Shown here piece after piece: positions 1 to 6,687 of a stretch of DNA of 7,347 nucleotides. Both the position numbers and the translations under genes were made by a program. The notes below the pieces were generated by a model. It saw only the letters and a list, made by a program, of their open reading frames with translations. It ran no database searches and had not been told where the DNA came from. The stretch covers positions 1-7,347 of the forward strand of contig USIY01000105.1 of NCBI GenBank assembly GCA_900554845.1. The letters run 5' to 3'. Origin of the DNA: an uncultured Bacteroidales bacterium. GTDB lineage: Bacteria > Bacteroidota > Bacteroidia > Bacteroidales > Muribaculaceae. Positions within the stretch are counted from its first letter, which is position 1. Each line of letters begins with the position of its first letter.

Positions 1-98
1 TTAAAACTCAGCACACTCTTAATAAATCCCCTCTATGACTTTTATTGGAATTTAGCTCTGTGCTGTTCTGACAGTATCGTACTTTTATTCTTATAGTG
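1..98. other. Non-coding flank downstream of the response-regulator gene
   Basis: No open frame of useful length is visible; a minus-strand frame from position 3 meets a stop within a few codons. CAGCACA (9-15) is complementary to TGTGCTG (59-65), and on the minus strand the second arm is followed by AGTTTTAA. The loop is 43 nt, so this is at best a weak transcription terminator for the two-component operon. Confidence 0.5.
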
Positions 99-791
99 TC
101 AATTGTGGACTACGAGCATATATCCGAAGCCTCGTTGATTGATAATTGAGATCGAGGGGTCTTTAAGTAATATGCGGCGGAGTTTATGTATGTAACCGTG
201 GAGGGAATTGCGGTTACAGGGGTCGTCGCGCTGCCATACAGCCATCATCAGTTCGGAAGCGTCCACCGTTTGGCCGATGTTCGCGGCAAGCCGTTCAAGT
301 ATCTTCGTCTCGAAATGTGATAGCTCTGTCTCTTTATCACCATATGAAAGAGTCTGCGCTGTCACATTGAACGTATAGGCGCCAATCGAATATTTTATAT
401 CCTCGTGCATGTTTGGTCCGTATCTTTTCAGAAGGGATCTGATCCTCACTATCAGTTCTCGGAGTTCAAAGGGCTTTTTAAGATAGTCATTGGCTCCGAT
501 TTCAAATCCTTGTTCAACATCATCAATAGTGCTTTTGGCTGTGAGAAAGAGCAACGGAATCCCATTCGATACTTTCCTTATCTTCTTGGCCATAGTAAAC
601 CCATCCATCCGTGGCATCATCACATCGGCAACTATAATATCGGCACCTTCTGACCTGAACTTATCCAGACCTTCCGCTCCGTCGGCAGCAGTGATTACAT
701 CATAGCCGATACCGCGAAGCGTCTCCGCGACAATCAGAGTTAGATCTGCCTCATCTTCAACAAAAAGCACCTTATTTTTCATTACTGCCAT
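99..791 (-). CDS. OmpR/PhoB-family response regulator
   Basis: Cytoplasmic transcription factor that would accept phosphate from the kinase encoded just upstream. The receiver domain spans about residues 7-120: acidic pocket E12-D13, phospho-acceptor D56 in the stretch IIVADVMMPRMDG, switch T84, and K106-P107 ending in the KKPF motif. A winged-helix DNA-binding domain (Trans_Reg_C type) fills about 130-228, with the ELSHFETKILERLA helix and a C-terminal RGFGYML hairpin. The length of 230 residues is normal for the family. The ATG at 791 lies inside the 3' end of the kinase gene (20-nt overlap); an in-frame ATG at 782 (starting MKNKVLF, 11-nt overlap) is equally possible and no Shine-Dalgarno site separates them. 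Translational coupling to the kinase is likely. It resembles Bacteroides RprY-type regulators, but I cannot assign orthology. The likely target is the repeat array at 2287-2326. Confidence 0.96.
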   Translation of the reverse strand: MAVMKNKVLFVEDEADLTLIVAETLRGIGYDVITAADGAEGLDKFRSEGADIIVADVMMPRMDGFTMAKKIRKVSNGIPLLFLTAKSTIDDVEQGFEIGANDYLKKPFELRELIVRIRSLLKRYGPNMHEDIKYSIGAYTFNVTAQTLSYGDKETELSHFETKILERLAANIGQTVDASELMMAVWQRDDPCNRNSLHGYIHKLRRILLKDPSISIINQRGFGYMLVVHN

Positions 792-2190
792 ATTTTATTG
801 TGAATACAGAGCCTTCGCCTTCCTTACTCTTAACTTCGATATCCCAGCCCATTTTGTCAAGTATGCTCTTTACATAGTATAACCCGATACCATACCCTCT
901 GACATCCTGCCGATTGCCGTGGGGCACGCGATAAAACTTGTTGAACAGATACGGTATGGACTTCGCTGGAATGCCAATGCCGTTGTCTGTGACGGAAATT
1001 AGTTTTTCATTGCCGGATATTGTTATTGTCACGCTATCGCCGGAGTATTTGATGGCATTGTCGATCAGATTGTTCATTATATTCGACAGATGAGTCTTGT
1101 CTGCATCTATCGAAATATTCGGGTCTACATCCACATTTATTATTATAGTCTTATCACCTCTCATGCTTTGAGCAGTGGCTATTTCCTCAACAAAAGGCCG
1201 CAATAGAATTGTTTCCGGTTTTAGCTTCATTGTTTTTCGCCGCTCCATACTCATCGCAAGGATATTCTCTACCAGTTCGCCGAGCCGTTTCAACTGTTTG
1301 TTGGCTATATTTAGGTATGTTACCTTTTTTTGTGGGTCGTTGGCCGTGTCGTAATTGAGCAAGGCATCGTTTGCTGAATAAGCGATGGCTATAGGCGTTT
1401 TCAGTTCATGTGTCATATTGCTGACAAAATCATCTTTCATTTCCTCAAGAGTTCGCAGTTGTGATACCGTCCGGAATAAATACCAAAAAGCCATAGTAAA
1501 CGCAACCATCAGAAGAAAAATGGTCACGATCACGCCTGACATCTCCGAAATTATGTGACGTGTTAGAGGTGTCATGTATGCCTGATAATATATTCCCTCG
1601 TCGGGATTGATATTAAAACGGAATAAATCAAATCCGGATTCACCCTTAAATTTTGGATTGTCGCAGATTACAGAATCCCTGCTGTTAACAACTCTCACAC
1701 ATAAAAAATCTGGATAAATAAATCTATAAGAAAGCTGATTGCGTAAAACGCTATCCATTACCGCCATGTCATAAGGGATATACTTTTCCATTATCGCATG
1801 GAATTGTCTGCTCATTGCATCAACCATCTGATTGGAATATGAACTGTTTTCTGACAACATAGCCCGTTCCTCAATCACAGTTCCGTCTGCCTCAGTCCTC
1901 ACAGAAATGAGTTGACCGTGCTCATCCCTATATGTAGATGCCTCTGCATTTCTTGGCGGCTTGTACTCTTCAATATCCTCTTGTACCTTTACGTTTGATG
2001 CCAGTCCTTGTGCTCTGCCGGCGCGATACATAAGGTCATCAATGTCTGCATCAGCCAAAGCCGTCATTACATCTCGTTCAACATTGGCTTTTATCGAATT
2101 ATAAAGGGATATGAGATAATAGACATTGCAGCCGAAAATGACTGCAATGACAATAATAAACGATGTCGATATTGTCTTAAAGCGTTTCAT
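772..2190 (-). CDS. Membrane sensor histidine kinase (RprX-like architecture)
   Basis: Inner-membrane sensor kinase, partner of the overlapping downstream response regulator. Numbering starts at a GTG at 2202 (476 residues): TM1 about 11-33, a periplasmic sensor region about 34-222 with no domain I recognise, TM2 about 223-244, then a DHp domain with H-box phospho-acceptor H265 in MTHELKTPIAIA. The ATPase domain has N-box NNLIDNAIKYS (N382), G1 box DNGIGIP (D406), F-box FNKFYR and G2 box GYGIGL. All catalytic motifs look intact. Only about 20 residues separate TM2 from H265, so a HAMP domain appears absent. I prefer the ATG at 2190 (MKRFKT, 472 residues) because it begins right before the hydrophobic segment and avoids the weaker GTG at 2202. 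A -7-like element lies at 2242-2249. The ligand is unknown. It is divergent from the barrel receptor gene, a common arrangement for a sensor and its target. Confidence 0.95.
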   Translation of the reverse strand: MKRFKTISTSFIIVIAVIFGCNVYYLISLYNSIKANVERDVMTALADADIDDLMYRAGRAQGLASNVKVQEDIEEYKPPRNAEASTYRDEHGQLISVRTEADGTVIEERAMLSENSSYSNQMVDAMSRQFHAIMEKYIPYDMAVMDSVLRNQLSYRFIYPDFLCVRVVNSRDSVICDNPKFKGESGFDLFRFNINPDEGIYYQAYMTPLTRHIISEMSGVIVTIFLLMVAFTMAFWYLFRTVSQLRTLEEMKDDFVSNMTHELKTPIAIAYSANDALLNYDTANDPQKKVTYLNIANKQLKRLGELVENILAMSMERRKTMKLKPETILLRPFVEEIATAQSMRGDKTIIINVDVDPNISIDADKTHLSNIMNNLIDNAIKYSGDSVTITISGNEKLISVTDNGIGIPAKSIPYLFNKFYRVPHGNRQDVRGYGIGLYYVKSILDKMGWDIEVKSKEGEGSVFTIKYGSNEK

Positions 2191-2241
2191 ATCTGCGCCC
2201 ACGAAGAGCTCGCGGTCTCATATTAAAATCATTAATCACTG

Positions 2242-2268
2242 CAAATTTACTAATAATCCGTCATACAA
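2242..2268 (-). promoter_or_regulatory. Predicted promoter of the kinase-regulator operon
   Basis: CAAATTTA at 2242-2249 reads TAAATTTG on the minus strand, an exact match to the Bacteroidetes -7 consensus TAnnTTTG. A TTG (plus-strand CAA at 2266-2268) lies 16 nt upstream and could be the -33 element, slightly closer than usual. Transcription would start a few bases below 2242 and leave a leader of roughly 45 nt before the ATG at 2190. An eight-base motif in AT-rich DNA can arise by chance. Confidence 0.5.
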
Positions 2269-2286
2269 TCGATTAGCATAGCTTCG

Positions 2287-2326
2287 ATTTAAGACTAAAT
2301 AAGGGAGCATTTAAGACTAAATAAGG
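2287..2326. promoter_or_regulatory. Direct-repeat array, candidate response-regulator operator
   Basis: The 18-bp sequence ATTTAAGACTAAATAAGG occurs exactly at 2287-2304 and again at 2309-2326, a period of 22 bp or about two helical turns. Within it the core TAAG occurs at 2290, 2300, 2312 and 2322, at spacings of 10, 12 and 10 bp, so all four lie on one face of the helix. OmpR/PhoB regulators bind tandem direct half-sites about 10-11 bp apart. The array sits between the two divergent -7 elements, about 33 bp upstream of the receptor gene's -7 box. It therefore suits activation of the receptor gene by the adjacent regulator, and possibly autoregulation. The pattern is seen directly; the binding protein is inferred. 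Confidence 0.62.
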
Positions 2327-2358
2327 TTGGCTATGGTGATGTTGAATGTAAGTGTAGG

Positions 2359-2366
2359 TAATTTTG
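2359..2366 (+). promoter_or_regulatory. Predicted -7 promoter element of the barrel receptor gene
   Basis: TAATTTTG matches TAnnTTTG exactly and lies 21 nt before the ATG at 2388, giving a leader of roughly 15 nt. At the usual -33 distance (about 2336-2340) there is no TTTG or TTG; the nearest TTG triplets are at 2327-2329 and 2342-2344. A missing -33 element next to the upstream repeat array suggests an activator-dependent promoter. The element also overlaps an in-frame TTG at 2364, which argues against that TTG as the start. Confidence 0.55.
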
Positions 2367-2387
2367 CATCAGAAAAAATATAACGCA

Positions 2388-4427
2388 ATGAAAAAAGCAT
2401 TCATTTTCATAACAATCCTACACAGCATAGCCTCCTATGCTCAGACAGTAGTGCCCGATACAATCTCAACCCAACAGCTCGATGAAGTTGTTGTCAAAGG
2501 AGAGAAACCACAGGTCAGGGGCGAGGACGGAATTATGGTAGTTGACCTCCTCGGAATAGTCAAGGACAAACCGGTTAACAATATTCTTGAAGCCCTTGGC
2601 TATATGCCCGGCGTCACGAACAATAACGGCATGATAGGTCTGACCGGAGCTTCAGATGTCACCATTATTCTCAACGGTGAGCTTACCAATATGCCGCTCC
2701 AGAATCTTTATCAACTTCTCTACACCACTCCGGTTGACAGACTTAAGAATGTCGAAATCATGTATTCCGCTCCAGCAAAATATCATGTCAACGGTGCTGT
2801 AATCAACGTAGTTCTGAAAACTCCGACTCCTCTTGATGGCTTGCAGGGACAAGTGAGAGCAGGATACAATCAGGCGCACTATGGCTCGTATGGCGGTGGA
2901 CTTGCCGCCACATATGCCATAAAGGATTGGACTTTTGACCTAAACTATGGGCTGACGCGCAATAAGTCGTGGAATAGGGAAGAAACATGGTCGAATCATC
3001 TTTATAATGGTAAGCGGACTATGATTGAGGATGATATGCGCCGCATCGGTCAGAACTGGAGCAATACCATATTTGCCTCCGCTTCATGGAAAACGCTCAA
3101 AGTTACTTACAACGGTCAGATAATCTCCGACTCAAAGAGCTGGGGACTCTCATCAGGTACGTTGGGCAACTATACAAATGCCTACAAGATGCTGTCGCCT
3201 GTCGGTTATCATAATATAGCCCTGCGTTACACAGCTCCGTTCGGCATGACTGTCGGCGGTGACTATACCCTCTATTCCGAGAACCGTTCACAGTCATTGT
3301 TTAAGGATGCCGATTATCTGCTTGGCTCGGAAAACCGTCAGGGAATAAACCGATGGCATTTATATATTGACCAACAGCATGAGATTGGTAAATGGCAACT
3401 GAACTATGGTGCGGATTATCAGCACTCGGAAGATCATAGCTCGCAACATTATGTATTATCCTCTAATCCTGATTTCGATGACTGTCTCAACGAAGATGTA
3501 GCGAGTTTCTATGTTGGTACACAGCGGTCTTTTGAGTGGGGATTGTCATTTAACGCCTCGGCAAAAGGAGAATATTTTCACAATAAATACCAGCACAACT
3601 GGAATTTCATTCCTCAGTTCGGAGCCACTTACTACAAGACTCCGAAAAGTATATTTCAACTGAACTTCAACACCCAGCGCATCTATCCATCATATTGGGA
3701 ACTGCATGGAGGAACAAGTCACATCAACGACTACTCAACAATTATCGGTAATCCCCAATTGCAACCCTATATTCAATATGATGCCCAGCTCAACTATATC
3801 CTCAGGCAAAAATATGTTGCGACACTATATTTCCAGTACGGAGACAAAGCGACTGTGCAATTACCTTACCAGTCGCCGGATGCTCTCAATCTCGTCTATC
3901 AGACCATAAATATGAACTACAAGCGGGTGGTTGGTCTTAACCTCTATGCTCCTTTCGGTATCAGTTACATCTGGAGTGCATCAGTTACAGCCAACATATT
4001 CAATCAAAGAGAAAAAGCCGATAATTTCCATGACATAAGTTTCGACAACAGCAAATGGATTTTCTATGGCTCGCTTAACAATACCTTCAAGTTCAGTCAG
4101 AATAGCCCCGTCTCCGTTTCGTTGGATTTCAGTTATATCTCGCCATCATTGCAAGGCATTGCCGACCTTTCGGATATATGGAAAGTGGATGCTGGAATCA
4201 AGTGGCAGTTCGGAAAGAAACGCTGCTGTGAGCTGGATCTGAAAGCCGATGACATATTCAACAAATGGTCGCCGACCATGACCATCAACCATGTCGGTCA
4301 GGACTATCGGATGAAAGTCCGTGATATGTCCCGTAATCTCAAACTGACATTCATCTGGAGGTTCAATGGCTTCAAACCGAAAGAGAACGACGGCATCGAC
4401 ACTTCACGATTCGGAACTGGAAAATAA
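2388..4427 (+). CDS. TonB-dependent-receptor-like outer-membrane beta-barrel protein
   Basis: Predicted outer-membrane barrel of 679 residues. A Sec signal peptide covers about residues 1-18 (MKKAFIFITILHSIASYA, cleavage before Q19). LDEVVV at 31-36 resembles a TonB box. A plug domain spans about 30-145, ending in the typical AVINVVLKTP stretch. From about 150 to 660 come alternating aromatic-rich strands, and the tail has the DTSRFG motif that I associate with the Bacteroidetes outer-membrane beta-barrel family (OMP_b-brl_3 type). Many members carry an N-terminal carboxypeptidase-regulatory-like domain; here the plug follows the signal peptide directly. The start is the ATG at 2388: the longer frame would use a TTG at 2364 inside the predicted promoter. 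No SusD-like lipoprotein or glycan enzyme is nearby, so a polysaccharide-utilisation locus is not supported. The substrate is unknown. The divergent two-component system is the likely controller. Confidence 0.92.
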   Translation: MKKAFIFITILHSIASYAQTVVPDTISTQQLDEVVVKGEKPQVRGEDGIMVVDLLGIVKDKPVNNILEALGYMPGVTNNNGMIGLTGASDVTIILNGELTNMPLQNLYQLLYTTPVDRLKNVEIMYSAPAKYHVNGAVINVVLKTPTPLDGLQGQVRAGYNQAHYGSYGGGLAATYAIKDWTFDLNYGLTRNKSWNREETWSNHLYNGKRTMIEDDMRRIGQNWSNTIFASASWKTLKVTYNGQIISDSKSWGLSSGTLGNYTNAYKMLSPVGYHNIALRYTAPFGMTVGGDYTLYSENRSQSLFKDADYLLGSENRQGINRWHLYIDQQHEIGKWQLNYGADYQHSEDHSSQHYVLSSNPDFDDCLNEDVASFYVGTQRSFEWGLSFNASAKGEYFHNKYQHNWNFIPQFGATYYKTPKSIFQLNFNTQRIYPSYWELHGGTSHINDYSTIIGNPQLQPYIQYDAQLNYILRQKYVATLYFQYGDKATVQLPYQSPDALNLVYQTINMNYKRVVGLNLYAPFGISYIWSASVTANIFNQREKADNFHDISFDNSKWIFYGSLNNTFKFSQNSPVSVSLDFSYISPSLQGIADLSDIWKVDAGIKWQFGKKRCCELDLKADDIFNKWSPTMTINHVGQDYRMKVRDMSRNLKLTFIWRFNGFKPKENDGIDTSRFGTGK

Positions 4428-4436
4428 AAGAAGTGG

Positions 4437-6062
4437 TTATAATTTATATGTCAGCATAAGATGAAAGCCAAGTTGTTTGCTATTTACAATAGGACAGCTT
4501 ATTGTATAATTATCCATGCGTATTGACATATCGGTATATTCAGTTCTTCTTGAATAAAAATCAATGCCGCCGGTGAGAAAAAGACGCTTCCACAATCTGT
4601 AGTTTACCGATGCTTCCAGATGGTTGAATGATGAATGCGAGGCGTCACCCTGAACATCCACAGGCTTCCCTTCAGGTGTCAACGACCAGTCATAATTGGA
4701 GTCATAACCGCTCCACGTATATATCTTGTAAAACTGGTTTGCGATCTTGACCGATATTCTGTCATCCGATAATGCCCAGTTTAGGTCGGCTTTGGCTGAG
4801 AATCCTGATCCCCAGTTGTAATTTCGGTGATAATCCCGGTAAAAGTCAGTCAGAACGCCGGCAAGGACAACGCCGTTCAAATGCAAATATCCGTCTAATG
4901 ACATCTTCTTTGAAGGGGTGTATCTGAACATGGCTCCTCCGCCCACAGATGCAGGAGTACCCATTTTATATGGCACGGAACAAGGGAAATATAGAGCATT
5001 TCTTTCCGGACGTATAGTGTCAGAGTCAAAATAATCGAAATGCTGATATAGTCCTACGTTTAGGTTGACATTCTTTTTGTCGAATATTTCTTTTGACAGT
5101 AGCCGTCCCATAATCTCTACCCGGTTCAAAAGCGGCTGTGACTTTATACCTTGCAATTCCATGAGGAAAGAGAAGTAATCATATGGCGCTTTTGTCGTTT
5201 CCGCGAATCTGTCGCCATACTCGATATTGATTTCAGCGACGGCTCCTGCACGGCTACCCTCATCGTTCTCTATAAGCGCAAGATACCTGGCGCCTATTGA
5301 CAGCTCCACACTGATTGGCGGTATCCCGAATCGGCGTCCGGATGTAGCGCGTTTCTTCCATGCGGCGCCGGTGACAATTCGGTTGATTCCCTTCATGGGA
5401 TCAACAAGAAACGCGGCCAACTCGCGGCCAAAACGCTTGCCTCCGGTACTACGGTCGTCGAGTATAAGGTCCGACGTGCGGTAAAGCACTTCGCCAAGCG
5501 CCGCACCGCCTATCGGGGTGGCTATGATGTCGTTGGTGGAGGGATATTCCTTTTCCATGAACATCTCCCACATGGCGCTGCCTCCGATCGCAAATAATTC
5601 AGATTGCCAGAAGTTGAAACCGTTACTTCGCCCGGCATTAAAAAATATCGAACCATTGTAAGGATGGTCAAACATATTGGTATGAAGATGGTCGTCGTCC
5701 CATTCAAAACCATGCTTGAAATTCTCCTTGATTGTATTCCATGAAATATAGGCATAATGCCCTTTAAGCACGTATCTGTCGAAAGCCCAAAGACCGATGT
5801 TGAATCCAACGGTCTCGGCCCCGGCTCGCCAGAAGGCTTTATGTTCATGGAGACTGACATCCGCGCTGTCAGGCAATGCCGGGGTTGTGACTATATGCCG
5901 ATAGGGTACATTTATCTGTCCATGTTCCGTTCGGTAATCATCCGTAACGCCATGGCGCCCTGTAAATACACCGCTGTCCGGCGCTGCAGGCATTTGTGGA
6001 TAAGCCACATATGCTGATAGGATCAACAGGAATATCGACGATATGGTCTTAATATTTGACAT
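4437..6062 (-). CDS. DUF3943 domain-containing exported, probable outer-membrane protein
   Basis: The function is not known. The 541-residue form starts MSNIKTISSIFLLILSAYVA, a Sec-type signal peptide. The conserved core (about residues 115-235) carries the motifs I associate with DUF3943: DDDHLHTNMFDHPYNGSIFF, then WE at 166-167, PSTNDIIATPIGGAALGE and YRTSD. From about 240 to the end it is rich in alternating hydrophobic and aromatic strands such as SVELSIGARYLALIE and LEASVNYRLW, suggesting a C-terminal beta-barrel in the outer membrane. I chose the ATG at 6062 over an in-frame TTG at 6098, because the extra 12 residues would precede the signal peptide. It converges on the receptor gene with a 9-bp gap. 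On the minus strand TTAATTTG (6118-6125) is a one-mismatch -7 candidate. Confidence 0.88.
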   Translation of the reverse strand: MSNIKTISSIFLLILSAYVAYPQMPAAPDSGVFTGRHGVTDDYRTEHGQINVPYRHIVTTPALPDSADVSLHEHKAFWRAGAETVGFNIGLWAFDRYVLKGHYAYISWNTIKENFKHGFEWDDDHLHTNMFDHPYNGSIFFNAGRSNGFNFWQSELFAIGGSAMWEMFMEKEYPSTNDIIATPIGGAALGEVLYRTSDLILDDRSTGGKRFGRELAAFLVDPMKGINRIVTGAAWKKRATSGRRFGIPPISVELSIGARYLALIENDEGSRAGAVAEINIEYGDRFAETTKAPYDYFSFLMELQGIKSQPLLNRVEIMGRLLSKEIFDKKNVNLNVGLYQHFDYFDSDTIRPERNALYFPCSVPYKMGTPASVGGGAMFRYTPSKKMSLDGYLHLNGVVLAGVLTDFYRDYHRNYNWGSGFSAKADLNWALSDDRISVKIANQFYKIYTWSGYDSNYDWSLTPEGKPVDVQGDASHSSFNHLEASVNYRLWKRLFLTGGIDFYSRRTEYTDMSIRMDNYTISCPIVNSKQLGFHLMLTYKL

Positions 6063-6127
6063 TATCGAGAATTCATTGATTTTTATTATCCATTCCAATT
6101 CTTTGTAAATTATTTGTCAAATTAATG

Positions 6128-6174
6128 TCTATTTTACTAAATCAGTACTATGTAAGTAATTGGAGTAAAATAGA
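6128..6174. repeat. Perfect 11-bp inverted repeat upstream of the DUF3943 gene
   Basis: TCTATTTTACT (6128-6138) is the exact reverse complement of AGTAAAATAGA (6164-6174), separated by 25 nt. A smaller dyad TACT/AGTA (6146-6149 and 6155-6158) nests inside it. The arms begin just upstream of the possible -7 element at 6118-6125 and span where the -33 element would be, so a repressor or activator dyad is plausible. A hairpin is the alternative. Confidence 0.6.
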
Positions 6175-6339
6175 TGAACCATTTTATTGATATTTATCGG
6201 TCCTTGATGTTTTTTAATTGCATCGATTATCTCAAATCCACTAGTTGCTAATCATTAGTGATAACAATGAATCTCTTGTCAGTTTCATGAAGCCAATTCT
6301 AAAATTAGCGGAATAGATAAAACGGAAGAATAGTGACAA

Positions 6340-6383
6340 TGATGTCGGTTCATCACGTAGACGCGTGACTTCATCGCAGCGAT
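6340..6383. repeat. Cluster of short dyads downstream of the antitoxin-like gene
   Basis: Three short dyads lie side by side: TGATG/CATCA (6340-6344 and 6351-6355), TCACG/CGTGA (6353-6357 and 6364-6368) and ATCGC/GCGAT (6373-6377 and 6379-6383). The first two share bases and could not form together. With the stronger hairpin at 6386-6401 they make an unusually dyad-rich stretch. No function is assigned. Confidence 0.4.
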
Positions 6384-6385
6384 TT

Positions 6386-6401
6386 GGCGGCTTTGGCCGC
6401 C
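6386..6401 (-). terminator. GC-rich hairpin, possible terminator of the toxin-antitoxin operon
   Basis: GGCGGC (6386-6391) and GCCGCC (6396-6401) form a perfect 6-bp stem with a 4-nt loop, 22 nt past the antitoxin-like stop codon. On the minus-strand RNA the stem is followed by AAAUCGC rather than a U tract, so it is not a textbook intrinsic terminator. It could instead stabilise the 3' end or belong to a repeated palindromic element. Confidence 0.35.
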
Positions 6402-6423
6402 GACAGGGATTCATTTGCCATGA

Positions 6424-6687
6424 TTAGACGGAGATTATGGATTTGCCGAAAAATGCCGACAGCATGGCAAGTGTGGAGATAGTGAAATTATGCTGTCCGC
6501 TCAGCCATCGGGTTATCTCGCTCGGACGTTTACCTATTTGGTCGGCAAACTGCTTCTTTGAAAGTCCGCGCTCCTGCATAAGGGCATCGATTTTATTGGA
6601 TATAGCGAAAGACAGGTTAATTTCTTCCTTTATTTCAGGTGGTACCTGACTAACCATTTCCCGGTATCTGTTTCTAATATCCTTCAT
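6424..6687 (-). CDS. XRE-family helix-turn-helix protein, HigA-like putative antitoxin
   Basis: Small DNA-binding protein of 87 residues. The N-terminal 30 residues are charged (MKDIRNRYREMVSQVPPEIK), and a Cro/C1-type helix-turn-helix spans about 31-84. The recognition region is LSKKQFADQIGKRPSEITRW (42-61), followed by LSGQHNFTISTLAMLSAFFG, a typical XRE pattern. Its ATG overlaps the stop of the upstream gene as ATGA (6684-6687), so the two are translationally coupled. In HigBA-like systems the second gene encodes the antitoxin, which neutralises the toxin and represses the operon by binding a palindrome. The palindrome at 7197-7216 is the likely target. The antitoxin role is inferred from arrangement and family; an ordinary regulator is the alternative. 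Confidence 0.87.
   Translation of the reverse strand: MKDIRNRYREMVSQVPPEIKEEINLSFAISNKIDALMQERGLSKKQFADQIGKRPSEITRWLSGQHNFTISTLAMLSAFFGKSIISV

Larger units (their letters stand above)
6063..6423. other. 361-bp intergenic region without a convincing gene
   Basis: The half nearer the DUF3943 gene (6063-6300) is AT-rich and includes the 11-bp inverted repeat. The half nearer the antitoxin-like gene (6340-6401) is GC-richer and crowded with short dyads. The only sizeable frame is a minus-strand ORF at 6241-6414 (57 codons, starting MNPCRRPKPPNRCDE). It has a proline/arginine/cysteine-rich start and no recognisable domain, so I do not call it a gene. I see no tRNA or known riboswitch. Confidence 0.6.

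Noticed and set aside
9..65. CAGCACA/TGTGCTG pair as an intrinsic terminator of the two-component operon
   Set aside because: The 43-nt loop and 7-bp stem are too weak for a confident call, though a short T run follows on the minus strand.
2191..2202. Four-codon extension of the kinase from a GTG start
   Set aside because: An ATG at 2190 sits just before the first membrane segment; the extension adds nothing recognisable.
2364..2387. Eight-codon N-terminal extension of the receptor from a TTG start
   Set aside because: The TTG lies inside the predicted -7 element and the ATG at 2388 begins a standard signal peptide.
2388..4427. SusC of a polysaccharide-utilisation locus
   Set aside because: No SusD-like gene or glycan enzyme nearby, and the length and DTSRFG tail fit a different barrel family.
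5522..5860. 112-codon minus-strand ORF within the DUF3943 gene
   Set aside because: It lies wholly in another frame of a gene with clear conserved motifs, and its own translation resembles no family.
6063..6098. Twelve-codon extension of the DUF3943 protein from a TTG start
   Set aside because: It would bury the signal peptide; the ATG at 6062 places it at the N-terminus.
6241..6414. 57-codon minus-strand ORF starting MNPCRRPKPP
   Set aside because: No recognisable domain, and its start lies across a strong hairpin; the odd composition fits structured spacer DNA better than a gene.
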